From: Tanytarsus gracilentus
Taxonomy: Eukaryota > Arthropoda > Insecta > Diptera > Chironomidae
Assembly (NCBI GenBank): GCA_038502055.1
Contig: JAXRKN010000043.1
Span: 5,270,001 to 5,334,000 of the forward strand
Direction of reading: 5' to 3'
Length of the DNA stretch: 64,000 nt
Shown: piece by piece, positions 38,125 to 50,700 of the stretch
Numbering within the stretch: the first letter of the stretch is position 1
How the letters are laid out: every line of letters starts with the position of its first letter
Notes under the pieces: generated by a model
Database searches by the model: none
What the model saw: only the letters and a program-made list of their open reading frames with translations
Told to the model about the DNA's origin: nothing
Program-made: the position numbers and the translations under genes

Positions 38125-41100
38125 TGAATTTTTAATGTTTGTGAATTAATTTCCTTTGAATTTAATTTTAACTTGAAATTTCTGTCCACAAAAGTTCAAA
38201 TATTTTATTATCATCTAAAATTTCTCGATTTTATGTCACATCAGAAATAAAAATTCCTAAGCATGAAACTCTTCTGATTCGACGCAAAAAATATAATTGA
38301 GTGAAATTTAAAATCAGTAAGCTAATTAATTTATTTATTTACTAAGCGTATAAATGAACTTCCACGACAAGCACTCTTATGCCTGTCATCACTTCCGATG
38401 AGATTGGAATGAGAAGAAACAGCTTTTAACATAGCACCAGAGAGATCATCAAGAGTGCGGGACAGAAATATCACAAACAAAACCTATATTCGCCTTAATT
38501 AATGTCCATGCCCACCCAATTTTTCCCAGTTCTCATAGCGTCGCGAAGATTATTATAGAAAATTGATCTATCGTCACTTCATCACTTGCTAGCTAAAAAA
38601 TATTTCTTCATATATATATATGCAAATTATGTCCGTCATTTTTCAGCCTTTCAAGCCATTAATTGTTTTTACATGTGTGCATAAAACTATTGGAAAATCC
38701 TCTCAACAGCTCTTTTTTATTTCCGATGGCAGCGGAGTGTGTAATAAAATGATAGAATCGAAGTTTGAAGTAGAACATGCTCTATTTTTATATACTTAAA
38801 TGTGCAAATGTATGTAAATCCCCCACAAACACTGACATAAAGAGATTCTCTCGTCGGCAGCGATCATGTTGATGAATTTTCACACGAAAATATTTTTTAA
38901 AGAGCTGGCGATCGGAAAATTTTCAAAATAACTCAAATGTAGGAAGAGCGATGAGTCTCGCCAAGTCCCTGCGTGTTTGCATGTGTTTAATGAAATACGA
39001 TCGCGCTCGAGAGAAAATACATTTGCGACGTCGTGACGGGAAAAATCATGAGGATTTTCCTTCAGTTTTGATTTTGAATTCGTGGCGCATAGAACGGGGA
39101 GAAAAAAAGAGAAAAGAAAATTTCAAAGAAGAAATTTTCAGGGAAATTTTTAAGAAAAAATTTTCTTGCTTCGCGCGGTGGAAAGAAGAAAGCAAGATAG
39201 AGAGAAAGTTAGAACATAAATATAAAAAGTGCGTGTGCGTGAGAAAGAAAATAAATCATATTGACACATAATTCTTTTTTTTCTGTGCTACAAAGTGATC
39301 GATTTTTCATCAGTAGGAATTTCTCTCTCACGCTCTTTGTTTCGAAAGTGGTAATTATAAATTGAAAGTTGTATAAATATCTCTTGAACGTGAAGTAAAA
39401 GACAAAATCTTTAAATAGCTCTCTCTCTCATTCTTACTTTAAAAAACAACGAAATAAAATTATTTTATTTTTTTCCGACAGTCACAATTATAAAAATAAA
39501 ACAGAGCAGAGCATAAAGTGAAAGATTTCTTTTTTTGTGCTGCTTTAAAGTCCATTTCGGATTAGAAATGCGAAATTATTAATGTACTGAAATTTTAATG
39601 AAACATGAAAATTATTAACAGGTTGTTCCCCTCTTCAATATCTTCCTGTGGTGCGAAAAAAAAGTTCATGTGTTGCAGTCACAAATTTCTCGTGTTTAAT
39701 TAATGATCGGAAAAATTCATTGGCATAATGCACTGCCTGCATTTTTTCTGATATTGCTTACATTTCCGTTAATTAGTGATGTTAATTTTAATTGGGTGGT
39801 CTGCTTTTAATTTCCATTAAAAACTATTTCATTAAACTGCGGGATTTTTCAAGAGAATTTTCATATTTATGGGTCTATTAGAAATTAAACAGTTTGAAAA
39901 TTGCAAAATAAATAAATGGAATAAATTAAAATCTTTCAACTATTTATTCTAAAAAAGTTAACAAATTAACTTCTAAAATTCAAAGTGCTCAAACTAAAAT
40001 TTTTAACGACTTTCAAACGGGTTTTTAAAATTTTCCCAAAATAAATTTGTTTTCAATAATAAAAATCTCGAAAATGTTGTGAAAATTACAAAACAAAAGC
40101 AGCAAAAATATTTTTCAATTCGCTCACTTTTAGATGTCAGTTATTAATTTTCACTTCGTGTCCTCCTCATCTCAAAGCCGAACGAGAAAGTCAAGGGAAA
40201 ATTGCGAAAAGAAGAATTTAAAGTGGAATGAATGAAATTTTTCTCGGCGACTACACGTTTGAAATAAATCAGAATTAATTGGGATTTAAATGCCATTTTT
40301 TGTATAAACTGTGTCCATGTTGAACTCATTCTCATCTCACGATGGTCGTTTATCAAAATATTTTTAAGTAACTTCTAAATTACGTAAATAGAGGCGACAA
40401 CTTGTAATTTCTCATCGCCAATTGTTGTGAGCGTTAAAAAAAATAAAAGCACATAAATTATCAAATTTTCAACCGAAAAATAATTTTGTTTGGCCACACT
40501 AAACACATCTCAATGACTTTATGTCAAGGCGAAAGAAATTTTTGTTCGCTGATCGTGAAATAAAATTTTTTATGCTGATTTAAGCTCAATTAATGAATGA
40601 AAACAGAAAGATTTGTGGGATGTTAAGAGGGAGTTATTTCTTGACCATGTGACATAAAATTTTCGCCACCTAACTTTCAAAATAATTCTCAATTACACAA
40701 TAATTTATTGAAGTGAAAAAAAGAGGTTGATAAAAATGCAGATATTAAATCGTTCGAGGAGGTCTGGCACCCTGCCCGAGTGTGATTTTAAGTGAATTTT
40801 TCTCAGCGATATTATCTAATAATATTTTTTTGTGTCTGATATAACCATAAAATAATATCGTGAGAAAATTCTTCCGGAAAAATCGCGAAAATAACTTCGA
40901 TACATAAACAGAGCGTCAAACTTTAAACAGATTTTGAAACGCGTCACAGGACGTTCAATTTTTTCTGTTCTATTTACATTAACTCTATGCATGCATATTT
41001 TGCCCATTATATTTTCTACTTTGATATTTTTCGTGAGAGTAGATGTATCTGTATGTTTACACGACGCCATGGCGAAAGTCACACGTCCGTCAATTGTTGG

Positions 41101-41301
41101 TAAATTTATGGGGTGTAAAGGATTTTTATGAGACGCGGTGCGCAATTGACGACTTTTATATATATTTCAAATTAACTTTCTTCCTCCACCTAACAAAAAT
41201 TTAATTTCAAGCTATTAAAATTTTCGGGTGTGAAAAAGTAATCAAAAAAAAATACTTTCGCAGTGAATTTCAAAATCTCAACTCAATAAAAGTAAATTAA
41301 A

Positions 41302-44300
41302 ATGGAGACGTCTGCAGAAATTGCGGCGGTTGCTGTAAAATCCGAGTGCTCAGTCACTTCTGAGAGTTCTCAAGAGGTGAAGGTTGAGAAAATTGCAAAT
41401 GGAACAGTCGAGTCGACAGCAAGCAGCGAGAAGACAGTGAGTCAAACGATTTCCGTCTCTGGCGATCAGCTGCAACAACAGCAAAGGTATTAAATCAGTG
41501 TGCTCATTAAAGAATGAAAAGAAGGAATTGAGTTGTAAATTTTGCAGTAGCAGCGTCGTCGAGGAGGTCAAACACGAATCATCGTCTTCAGTTGTTGTGG
41601 TGAGTGATTTATTCAATGCCATTTCCTCAAACAAACCTCACTCTCACACACACACAATTTATGTCTATTAACCATTCGAAACACATGAGTTTCATAAATC
41701 TCACATTATTATTAAGTTACTCGCATCTTTCATCTTTCTTTTTTGATATTTATTTTTTTGCCCTCTCCGATGGTCATCGGAGCTTTTTCTTCTCCTCAAT
41801 TTTCAGCTTCATATTTTAAAATTTTGCGATGATTTTTGCTTTTTGATGTTTTCAACTCATAAAATTTACTGCCTTAATATTGAAATGATCATCATAAAAA
41901 ATTTCCACGTTGCGGTGTGACAGAAACAACTTTTTCCGGACTTTAGAGGACTCCTGGACATTTTAAGTATTATTGGCAACTACAAAAATCCAATTAGGAC
42001 AAAAATTAACAAAATTTACAACAATTGAATTTTTAAAAAATTTAACGGCTTTTTTCGAAATTTTTACGCTATTGTGAACGTGGAAAGGCTTTCAAAATTT
42101 GTTCATGATCATTGTCATGAAAATAAATATTTCATTGGTCTCTAACGAATTTTCTCCTTTGTCAATACAATCGTGTCTCTTAACATCAATTTAGGATGAG
42201 AAGGCTGAAAGTCAGCCGTCAGAGGAAATTCGGGAAAGAATCGAGGACGAAGTAGTTGTAGAAAATAAATCGGTAGAACAGTCGCCTGTAGAAATAGTCG
42301 ATGATGAAGCTGAAACTCAAAGTACAAGTCAAGAGATAACCGAGTCGAGTGCTCAATCTGAGTCTGAATTGCCCGAAGAAGTTGCGGAAATTAAGGAAAT
42401 CGCAAAAGTGGTAAATGAATCGCAAAAACAAGAATCTGACCAGGAAGAAGAAATCGAAGAAGATGAAATTTTAGAACCTCCAGCACAGTCAAGCTCCGAG
42501 ATCGAAAAAACTGAAATCGTTCAAGAATCTCTAAAATGCACAACCCCACCACCACCACCCTCCCAACCCACTCCACCCGAAATTAGTGAAAATAGTTTTC
42601 CCACTGATGTAGTTGAAGAACAAAGCATTGAAGTAAGATCGGAAGAAAAACTTTTTAAAAAATCCCTCAACAAAATTTTACTAACATTTTTTTGGTAAAT
42701 TAAAAAAATTTGTGACTAATTTAATTTTCTGTTGAATGTTTATTTAGCAAGAAACAGCTGCTGTGAAGCCTCAAGAAGAGCTGCCTGTTGCTCCTGTCGA
42801 ACCAGTCGCGCAAAGAGAACCAACGCCTCAAATTATTGAGCAGCCAAAGCCCATTGAACCCGTCGTTCAAAAGGAGCCAACTCCCGTTTATGTTGAACAA
42901 CCAAAGCCTGCACCGGTTTTTGCGGAACAGCAAAAGCCAGCACCGGTTTTTGTTGAACAACCAAAGCCTGCACCGGTTTTTGCGGAACAGCCAAGACCTG
43001 CTTCAATTTATGTTGAACAACCAAAGTTAGCACCGGTTTTTGTTGAGCAGCCAAAGCCAGCGCCCGTTTATGTACAACAACCAAAGCCAGCGCCCGTTTA
43101 TGTGGAGCAGCCAAGACCTGCTTCAATTTATGTTGAACAGTCAATGCCTGTCTACGAGGCGCCTTTAAGCTTCCCTCCCGCTCAAATGATTAACGATTTT
43201 AAGCCACCAGCGGTTTTGGTAATAAGCAGACATCTGTCATTGTTAATTATCAAATCCATCATCATTTATTTGCAATAAATTTTTTGCAATCATGACCAGC
43301 GACGGACGGCGTGAGATTATTAATGATCTCTCTTTTATTTTTAGACTCGCACTGTAGATCACAGTAAGGAAATTGAGCAAGAGAGTATAAAGCAGCAGCT
43401 GAATGAAATTATCACGGATATCGAGAAAAATGTTCAGATTACGAACGATGATGTGGTGAGTGTGTTTTAATTTCTATAACGAGCAAATTTTAGTCAAGTC
43501 ACATTATCAAGTTGATCGGTGAAAGTCAAGTGAAAATTTTCCCATATGATTTTCCGACTTTGCTCGCATGTGTGAGTGAAATTTCACACCTAAAAATAAA
43601 TTTTATAATTTCTACGACCTTTCTATTGCGTTCGCTCGATTAGCGCCTGATCCAATTTCATGCCATTGTTTTATCTCGACGCTCATTTTCCGCACACGGA
43701 GAGAGAATTTCTTGGATCGATGCCAAGTTGAGAAGATCGCAGATTTTTGTTTGTGATGAGTCAAAACACAGTCGCGCAATACCCCATGCAATATGGTACA
43801 TACGTGAAGAAAAAAAAACTTAGCTTCACACATCGCGGCGAGCTTCTAAAAATACGAGTTTAGTGTTGGCGAGAATAATTTTTCTTAAAGTTTTCACTCT
43901 TTTAGTTGAAATTCGTTGTCCGTTGAGTGTGGAAATTACGCCGCTAGATTTATTTCCTATTGGAAATATTTTATCTGTGTTTACTCAAATGTAGTTGATC
44001 GAAACAATTAATCGGTATTTTTGATTGGACCGTAGATGAAAAAAGTAGCGATAATTTTAGAACTTGATAGCAAAATTTAATTGAAGAGAGTGAAAAAGAG
44101 AGAGAAAGAAAATTTTAATGAGTGAAGAATGAGTAGCAAAAATTTAAGTGAAGATTAAAAACAAGTGAAAAGTTCATTCGAGAAAAAGGATTTGAAATTT
44201 AAAATGAATCAACTTGATAAAATTTAACGGCTTTCCAAAAATAAAATTTTAAATTTTTCTCAAATTTATTTTTAAGTATTTTCTTCAAATTATTTTAAAA

Positions 44301-47300
44301 TACTTGCACCCCATCGGAAGCACCTTTCAATATTTCTTACAACATTAATTGACATTTTGACAACAACTCAAAATGCGGCCTTGGTCATTTCCCAAACATT
44401 TACTCGATTTTCTAAATTATCAGCGAAAAGTTATTTTTATTAATCTGGGAAGTTGGAGGCAACACAATAATTTTTCAAAAAGAAAATCTTTTAATCTCTC
44501 TCAATCTTCATCATAATAAATTTTTGATGTGTATAGGTGTGACCACATTTCCATATGAAAATTCACTCTCAAATTTTCTCGCTCTCAATTTTTCTCATGA
44601 AAACGAAAAGAAAATCACGCTTAGAGTTGAAAACAGGTGTTTTCAGTCTGGCATGAATATGAGAGAAAAATTTCTTGTCTGTCACTAGATCACGAAAAGT
44701 TTATAATTTAATGCGAGAATTACGGACTGAAAGTGAAGGAAATGAAAATGTACTCGATGCAAAAGAGTTACAGCTTTAAGCAGGAGAAAATTAGTAGCAG
44801 CACCGTGAAGCGTTCACAAACAACCGCGGACATTGAAGCGAAACGCGGCTTCAAGCCATCCGATCGCTTTGATCCAAACAAAAAGTCATTTCTCGTCGAC
44901 TTGAGTCAGAAGATTTGGCATAAGCGGGTGTGATTAATTGACCATGCGATGATGTCGCGCTGACATTTTCGATTAATTTTCTTCATCTTTTTCCATACAG
45001 GATGAAAAAATGTCAGACGCAAAGAAGTCGATCGATTTTCAGAAAATCTTCACACCAGCCACCGATGTGGATGAAATTAAGCCAGGCGCAAATAGTAAGG
45101 AAATTATTTTAGAAATTTCACATTTAAAAAAATTTCTTTTTCCCCCCGCAGGAAAATTATTTGCATCTTCATCTTTTTATTCGCCCACAATTCATCCAAC
45201 GGTCGAAGATCAAGTTGAGCTCGCACGACGAATTTCGCATTCGTTGAGCGACGGCCACAATCTGCAATCGAAGGGTCAATCAATGTATGTCAATCGTAAG
45301 AAGCGATCGGTAAAGTGGATCCACGACGATGGACATGAGGAAGAGCGTTTTATTGAAGGTTCTTTTAATTATTAATTACGTCACGACAAAATTTATAATT
45401 TGACACTTTCAGAGCATAATGAAACGAAGGAAAATGGACACGAATCTTCAACTCATCACTATGAACATACTCAAGTACCTTCATCGGCAATTAACGTTGA
45501 ACCACCAAAGTGTCCTTTGAAGTTGGTTATGGATCCACGTCATGTCCAAGATTTCAACTCAATGCGTCAATATGGATATGAACCAGGTCCCATTTCGCCT
45601 GAGTTTGGAATGGAAATTAGTAATGCTCTTAATGCCCAACACGGACGAGGTAAAATACATTCAATTAATCCTTTTTCTTAATTGAATTAATTAATTTTAG
45701 GTGCTGAATTATTCGCTAAGCGTCGCAAGAAGGCCGAGAAGTGGATCGTTGACGGCACAAAGCAGCAACAAAATCAAATACCGATGTCAGCACCACCTGT
45801 TTCAGCACCGCCATTTATGGCCTATTCTGAGGTAGGTACACAACATCTTCAACGCAACATGCAACAAGATCAAATTCAAGAGAAATATCAACAACCAAAA
45901 TTTAAGATGGTCGCTTCACCGTGGGAGACCGCTCTTCAAACTGGCAACGTCGATAATGCTTTCAAGAACTTTGACCAACAAAATCAACAGATGTACTCGT
46001 CATCGACTGGACAGGTTCAATCGCGCGATTTTGCATCGACCACGTCTTCGTCATCATTGTACTCTTCTTCTAAGAAGGAGACACAAGTGAGTCCGAAAAT
46101 GTCCATAAAATTCAACTTTAAATGTTTAATAAATTCATTTTAGTTTCAATCATCGAAACAACTTAAAGATCATCTTACTGGACGTGACTTGGCTTATCGT
46201 CCCTCAGTTCCACAAGGATGGAATCGTCCAATTGGTCTTCAAGGTAAGTTCTTAAAAATTTTAGTCAGCTTTTAATGCTTTCTCGCTATCAATTTAACGC
46301 TTACTTGCTTTCACAAATTAAAAAAGAAATCAGCCATGATGCTGACGATCAAGCGGAAATTGAAATGTCACAGATTTATGAGTGCACGCAATCGTATTTG
46401 GATTTAATTAAGGATAGACCGCCAACACCTCCCACCCCACTCTATTTCACACAAACCAGCGAGGTTGAAATTAATTTGTATGAAGAGCCGGTAAAAGAAC
46501 TAATGATAGAGCCAGAAAGTCGTGAGTCCACTCCCGAATACCAGTCAGTGCCAGTTAAAGCGCTAATTAACACGTTTGAGCAAGGCAAGTCCGACGAGTT
46601 GCATCCGCATGTTTATTTTAAACAAGCCGTCAATTTTTTTATTAACAATCGAACACATTTTTTTATGTGCGAAACATCCATTAACCACGCCATTAAGTTG
46701 CGCAACTAAATTAGTTTGTATTAATTTATTTTCACCCTCCCTGAACACATTATCCGATTTTCAACACAATTCAATTTTATTTTATGAGTGTTTTTAACTT
46801 TGTATTTCTTTCTATTCATTTTCCGCATTTCGCTTTTCTGGTTTTATTTTTAGGAATTTTTACGCCACCAGAAATTCCCGTTGTATCGTCAACAACCTCG
46901 TCAATCACATCGAACGAAAAAATTTCAAAGTTCTCATCGACAACTTCGTCGACGACAAACTTCCAAGAGATTTTCTCATCCGAATCGTCGAATATTAAGC
47001 AAGAGTCGAATGCACCAGCATTCTTACAGCAGCAGCCACCGGCTCAACTTCAAATGCAACCACCTGCTCAGCTCTTGAATACACAAGCTAAGCCATATCA
47101 AAGTGCTTCACAGTCCTTCCCACCGGCTAAGCCTCAGACTCCCGTTCAACAGCAAAATAAGCCGTGGCAAAGTCCCAAACCACAGACACCCGTTCAATCG
47201 TTTGTTCCAAAGCCACAAACTCCAGTTCAGAAGCCACAGACACCCGTGCAATTTGCTGCAAAGGTGATTCCACCAACGGCTTCACCAATTCTCATGCCCA

Positions 47301-47782
47301 AGCCTGCAACGCCACGCTTCGATAACGTTTCACCGCGCAGTGGAATTACGGCATCGCCATCAATTAGGAAAATGCAAAACGCCGTCGATTTTGGCGTTCC
47401 AATTCCCCCAGGAGGAGTCATTGCATCAGCTCAATCGCCCATCCCTGGTCAGGGATCAAATAACAATCGTTTGAATGGAGCAAAGAGTCCAATTCCATTC
47501 ATCAACACTGCACCGGCTCCTTATAGCTCACAATTTCCAGCAATGTCTGTGCAGACACCCGAATCAATTGCTCAAAATCCAATTTCAACATCATTGGTGC
47601 CTCCCTTACCGGATCCAATTAATAAGCCATTACCATTGATCGTTAATACGCCATTACCGAAATTCAATACAAGCTATAACAACGCAGCGCGTCCATTCAA
47701 CGAATTCAAAGATTATTATCGTCCCATTCATATGGATAGCTCGAAGAAATTGCTTCCGCCATTGATCTACACCGACTTTTAA
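41302..47782 (+). CDS. synaptopodin-2-like Z-disc protein (CG1674-like)
   Basis: Long form: exons 41302-41486, 41548-41599, 42195-42632, 42748-43218, 43345-43455, 45001-45094, 45152-45358, 45413-45649, 45701-46086, 46144-46243, 46327-46584 and 46854-47782 keep frame for about 1,155 residues. The N-terminal third is acidic and then carries 11-residue Pro repeats. The conserved half has SIDFQKIFTP, KLFASSSFYSPTIHPTVEDQ, SMYVNRKKRSVKWIHDDG, AELFAKRRKKAEKWIVDGT, VASPWETALQTGNVDNAFK, GRDLAYRPSVPQGWNRPIG and KPQTPVQ repeats, and ends DYYRPI..LPPLIYTDF. The FAKRRKKAEKW-type motif is typical of synaptopodin/myopodin proteins, which bind actin and alpha-actinin at muscle Z-discs. In flies I would compare CG1674. 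The exon 46327-46584 uses a GC donor. Family call is from motif recognition only; a Zasp-like partner is the main alternative. Confidence 0.7.
42880..43140 (+). repeat. 33-base coding repeat (EQPKPAPVFV)
   Basis: Eight or nine tandem 33-base units encode EQPKPAPVFVEQ variants (also PRPASIYVEQ). Near-identical codons between units indicate recent expansion. Unit number likely varies between individuals. Confidence 0.9.
43456..44642. other. intron of the long form, upstream of alternative promoter
   Basis: About 1.2 kb, AT-rich, between the fifth exon and the second promoter. Nothing coding was recognised. It probably contains control elements for the short form. Confidence 0.5.
44643..44927 (+). 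CDS. alternative first exon of Z-disc gene, with promoter
   Basis: A perfect insect initiator TCAGTC (44643-44648) is followed by an ATG at 44742 opening 62 codons, MKMYSMQKSYSFKQEKISSS to LSQKIWHKR, with a phase-0 donor at 44927 that joins the exon at 45001. A stop lies in frame at 44709 and no good acceptor exists after it, so this reads as a first exon and not an internal one. The resulting short form would be about 798 residues and lack the acidic and Pro-repeat exons, which end in the same phase (43455). No TATA box is seen. Confidence 0.6.
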
Positions 47783-50700
47783 GACAAAATCCGTTTCAAT
47801 GTGTTTCTTTTACTCATAACTACTTAAATTACTTACAATTAAATTATATTATTGCAAATTGTATGAGGTGTGAGGTTAATTTTTAAGATGCGACACAGTT
47901 GTCATTCATCGAGCGAGTGGATGGTGAATTAACTTAAAAATCGCTATAGTTTGGCACCCTTTTGATTATTGTATAGTTCTGCTTTTAAGAGTCAATTCAC
48001 AACTTCTCTAGAACTCACATAGAAATCTAAACAAATCATCATCAAAAGCGCAGCCACTTGAGATTTTCACTCTACAATTTTATTCATTTCTGTTTATTAT
48101 TACTAAAAAACCGGAAAGCAACACTTAAAAAAGTGCGATTGATTTCGCGCTCGAATATAAAAGAAGAAAACAATTTTGAGACATTTTTTTCTTATTTTTA
48201 ATTTTTATGTTAAATTACGATGTGCTAAAGTTGTAATTAAAAAATATTATTATTATTGAGTCATCAAAGTTCTGTATGAAAATTGTTTAAAAGAGAGAAG
48301 GAAATAAAATAAAAGTTGAATGAAAAATAGTTTTTTATATTTTCGGAACATGATTGATCACACCTAAAGTCATAACTCATGAAACCCTTTCCTAAATTTG
48401 ATTCCTACGCAAGGGAAAAATAATTAATTGTCTCGACAATGACTTTGGACTTAATTAACATTTTTTCATTCATAACGCGACGACGCTTTCGTGGAAATGT
48501 CAACAAAAAACATTTAAAATGTCATTATTGAAGTTTTTCTTCCTCCGCTTTTATCGTTTTTCTCGTCGATGATAGAATAATTTCAGAGGCTGTGGCATGA
48601 GTTCATCTTGAGATCGGTTAAAAAAATGAGAAAAATAATCGACAACCCTGCAGCCAGTGTGTTCGTTTAATAAACTATACGCCGCGAGAAAGAAAATATT
48701 GTTTGCTCTCATTGATCACATTCAACACATGTTTGTGAAGCCTACACGCCATTAATGTCGACAATCCCCATGGATATCTGTCTTCGAAGAGGGAAAAGAT
48801 CGTCTCTAAATTGCCCATTGCGTAATGTTTCCTCTTTATTATGAATCATAAATAATTTCCTTCGAGACTTAGATGAGTAATTAAAATGCCATAGCGATAG
48901 ATCTTTTAGGATTATCACAAATAACCGCATAATAACCTTCTTCATGGTGAGAGAAAGAGTGATTGAGAATCATTTAGGAATTTTTCTAATTTTCTCACAC
49001 TATTTTTTCCAATAATTTTTGGGGTCGATTTTGAACCAATCTAAAATTTAATTTCTTGGAAATTTTTAATCATGGATTAAGACTTTCGGTTAAAATTATT
49101 TTAAATTAATCATTAGATTTTTTGAAAAACTAAATGAGTGAAAGTTTGAATCCTAATTTTTGAGTTTTCATAGCCATCAAATAAAATTGTTCCTCAAAAA
49201 AAAATTCATTATGTACTCTGTCATGTTTAAATTGAATCACCACCTGATAATGTAAATTTTCATCTCTTTTTCGACATCTTGGGAGGTCGCGTGTGTTTTT
49301 TGAAATAATTTAAAATCTTCACGAAATGTTTATAAATAAAGCATTAAAAGAAGGAAATTTTCGTGATATTTTCCAGGAAGATTAATCGAGTCAGTGGTGC
49401 CAACAAAAACGAATTTTTGAAGAGTCCAAAATAATCTCCTGCTAACAAAAATTTATCTCTTAAATTATCATGCAAAAAAATCGCTCATTTGGATGACATC
49501 AAAGCGAAACGATAAATCCATAAAGCACAAAAATTGTCTCTTTCGCAGAGCGTCGTCAATTTTTTGTTGTATCTTTTTAACGCTAACGAATGGAGACAAA
49601 ATAAAATTTATATTCAAACGACAAAGAATTTGTCCAGAAGAAAATAAATTTTTGTGTCTCTCAACCCGATTGAGAGTCTTTGAAATTTTTGTAGGAGGCA
49701 GGCAAAAAGTCATGTCGTGCACATCTGTGTTGAAACATTATCGAAGAATTTGTATAGAAATTTTTGCAGAGTGAAATGAGGTCTGAGTTGTCAAATGTCT
49801 GAAGGATTAAAATTTTGTTTGAAAATATTTTGGCGGTTTGAATTTAAAGCATTTTAATTATGCATTGATATTAAAGTAAATAAATTATAAATGACAAAAA
49901 AGGATTTTTAAAATTGTCAAATGTTAATAAATTTCAATTTTAAAAATAATAATATTTTTTTAAAATTTTAACAATTAAATTCAATTTCATTAATTTTTTA
50001 AATTTAAGCCCATAAACTTTACAAATTATTAATGATCATCCATACAGCTTTAATGTTTGACTCCATTTTGTCGAAAATTAAAAAACGCTCTCCCCACATA
50101 CAGCTGAAAATATTAAAGTTCATGACAATAAAAAAATATAACAATAATATCTGTTTGATGTTGATGATCATTAAATTTTTTGAAAGTCTACACTTGTTTC
50201 ATTTGCTTATGTACAATTATGTGATACATGCTTGCGACATTTTTCTCTCTCCTCCGAACCCCTTCTTCGTAAAAGATCATCATATTTTTCTTTCAACATC
50301 GTTAAAGTGTCACTTTATGGAGGAAAAAAAAGTATTAGAAACATAACGTTGAGGAAAAATTATGTTCCGCATTTCGGTGTGTTGTTTTATGATAAATTAT
50401 TTTTTTGTTGATTTTTTCTTATCAACTCAACTTTTTTTTCTCACAACTGACTACTGAATTTTTTTTTATGAAAAACACAAACTGCGATGCATCAATTACA
50501 ATTATTTGACTCATTAGTAAACTGTATCATTTATTAAAGATGTTTTTGTTTGCTGTAAATCTTTTCCCACGCCACAAACATCTTGTCTCTCATTCTCATT
50601 TTTGCAGAAAACTTTTCTTCAAACTAAAAACCCATAAAGCGGGGTGTGAGTGTGCACGTGTGCATTTCGAAACATGCAAAAATCATAAAAATCGTTGCAT

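Larger units (their letters stand above)
28855..41301. other. 12-kb gene-free region between divergent genes
   Basis: No convincing coding region on either strand. Open frames are short and AT-driven. It lies upstream of both the mucin-like gene (minus) and the muscle gene (plus), so it probably holds 5' untranslated exons, large first introns and enhancers. Isolated signals are a minus-strand donor AAT/GTAAGT near 30,760, a plus-strand initiator-like TCAGTA at 37,839, and an acceptor TTTCGCAG just before the start at 41,302. No tRNA or known microRNA was recognised. Confidence 0.5.

Noticed and set aside
38951..39271. 106-residue plus-strand frame, Lys/Arg-rich
   Set aside because: Composition follows a purine-rich stretch; no family match, no splice context, no conserved motif.
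46585..46709. Extension of the Z-disc cassette exon to a stop as an alternative C-terminus
   Set aside because: The text after 46584 turns AT-rich and unlike the protein, while the GC donor there is otherwise perfect. Intron retention cannot be fully excluded.
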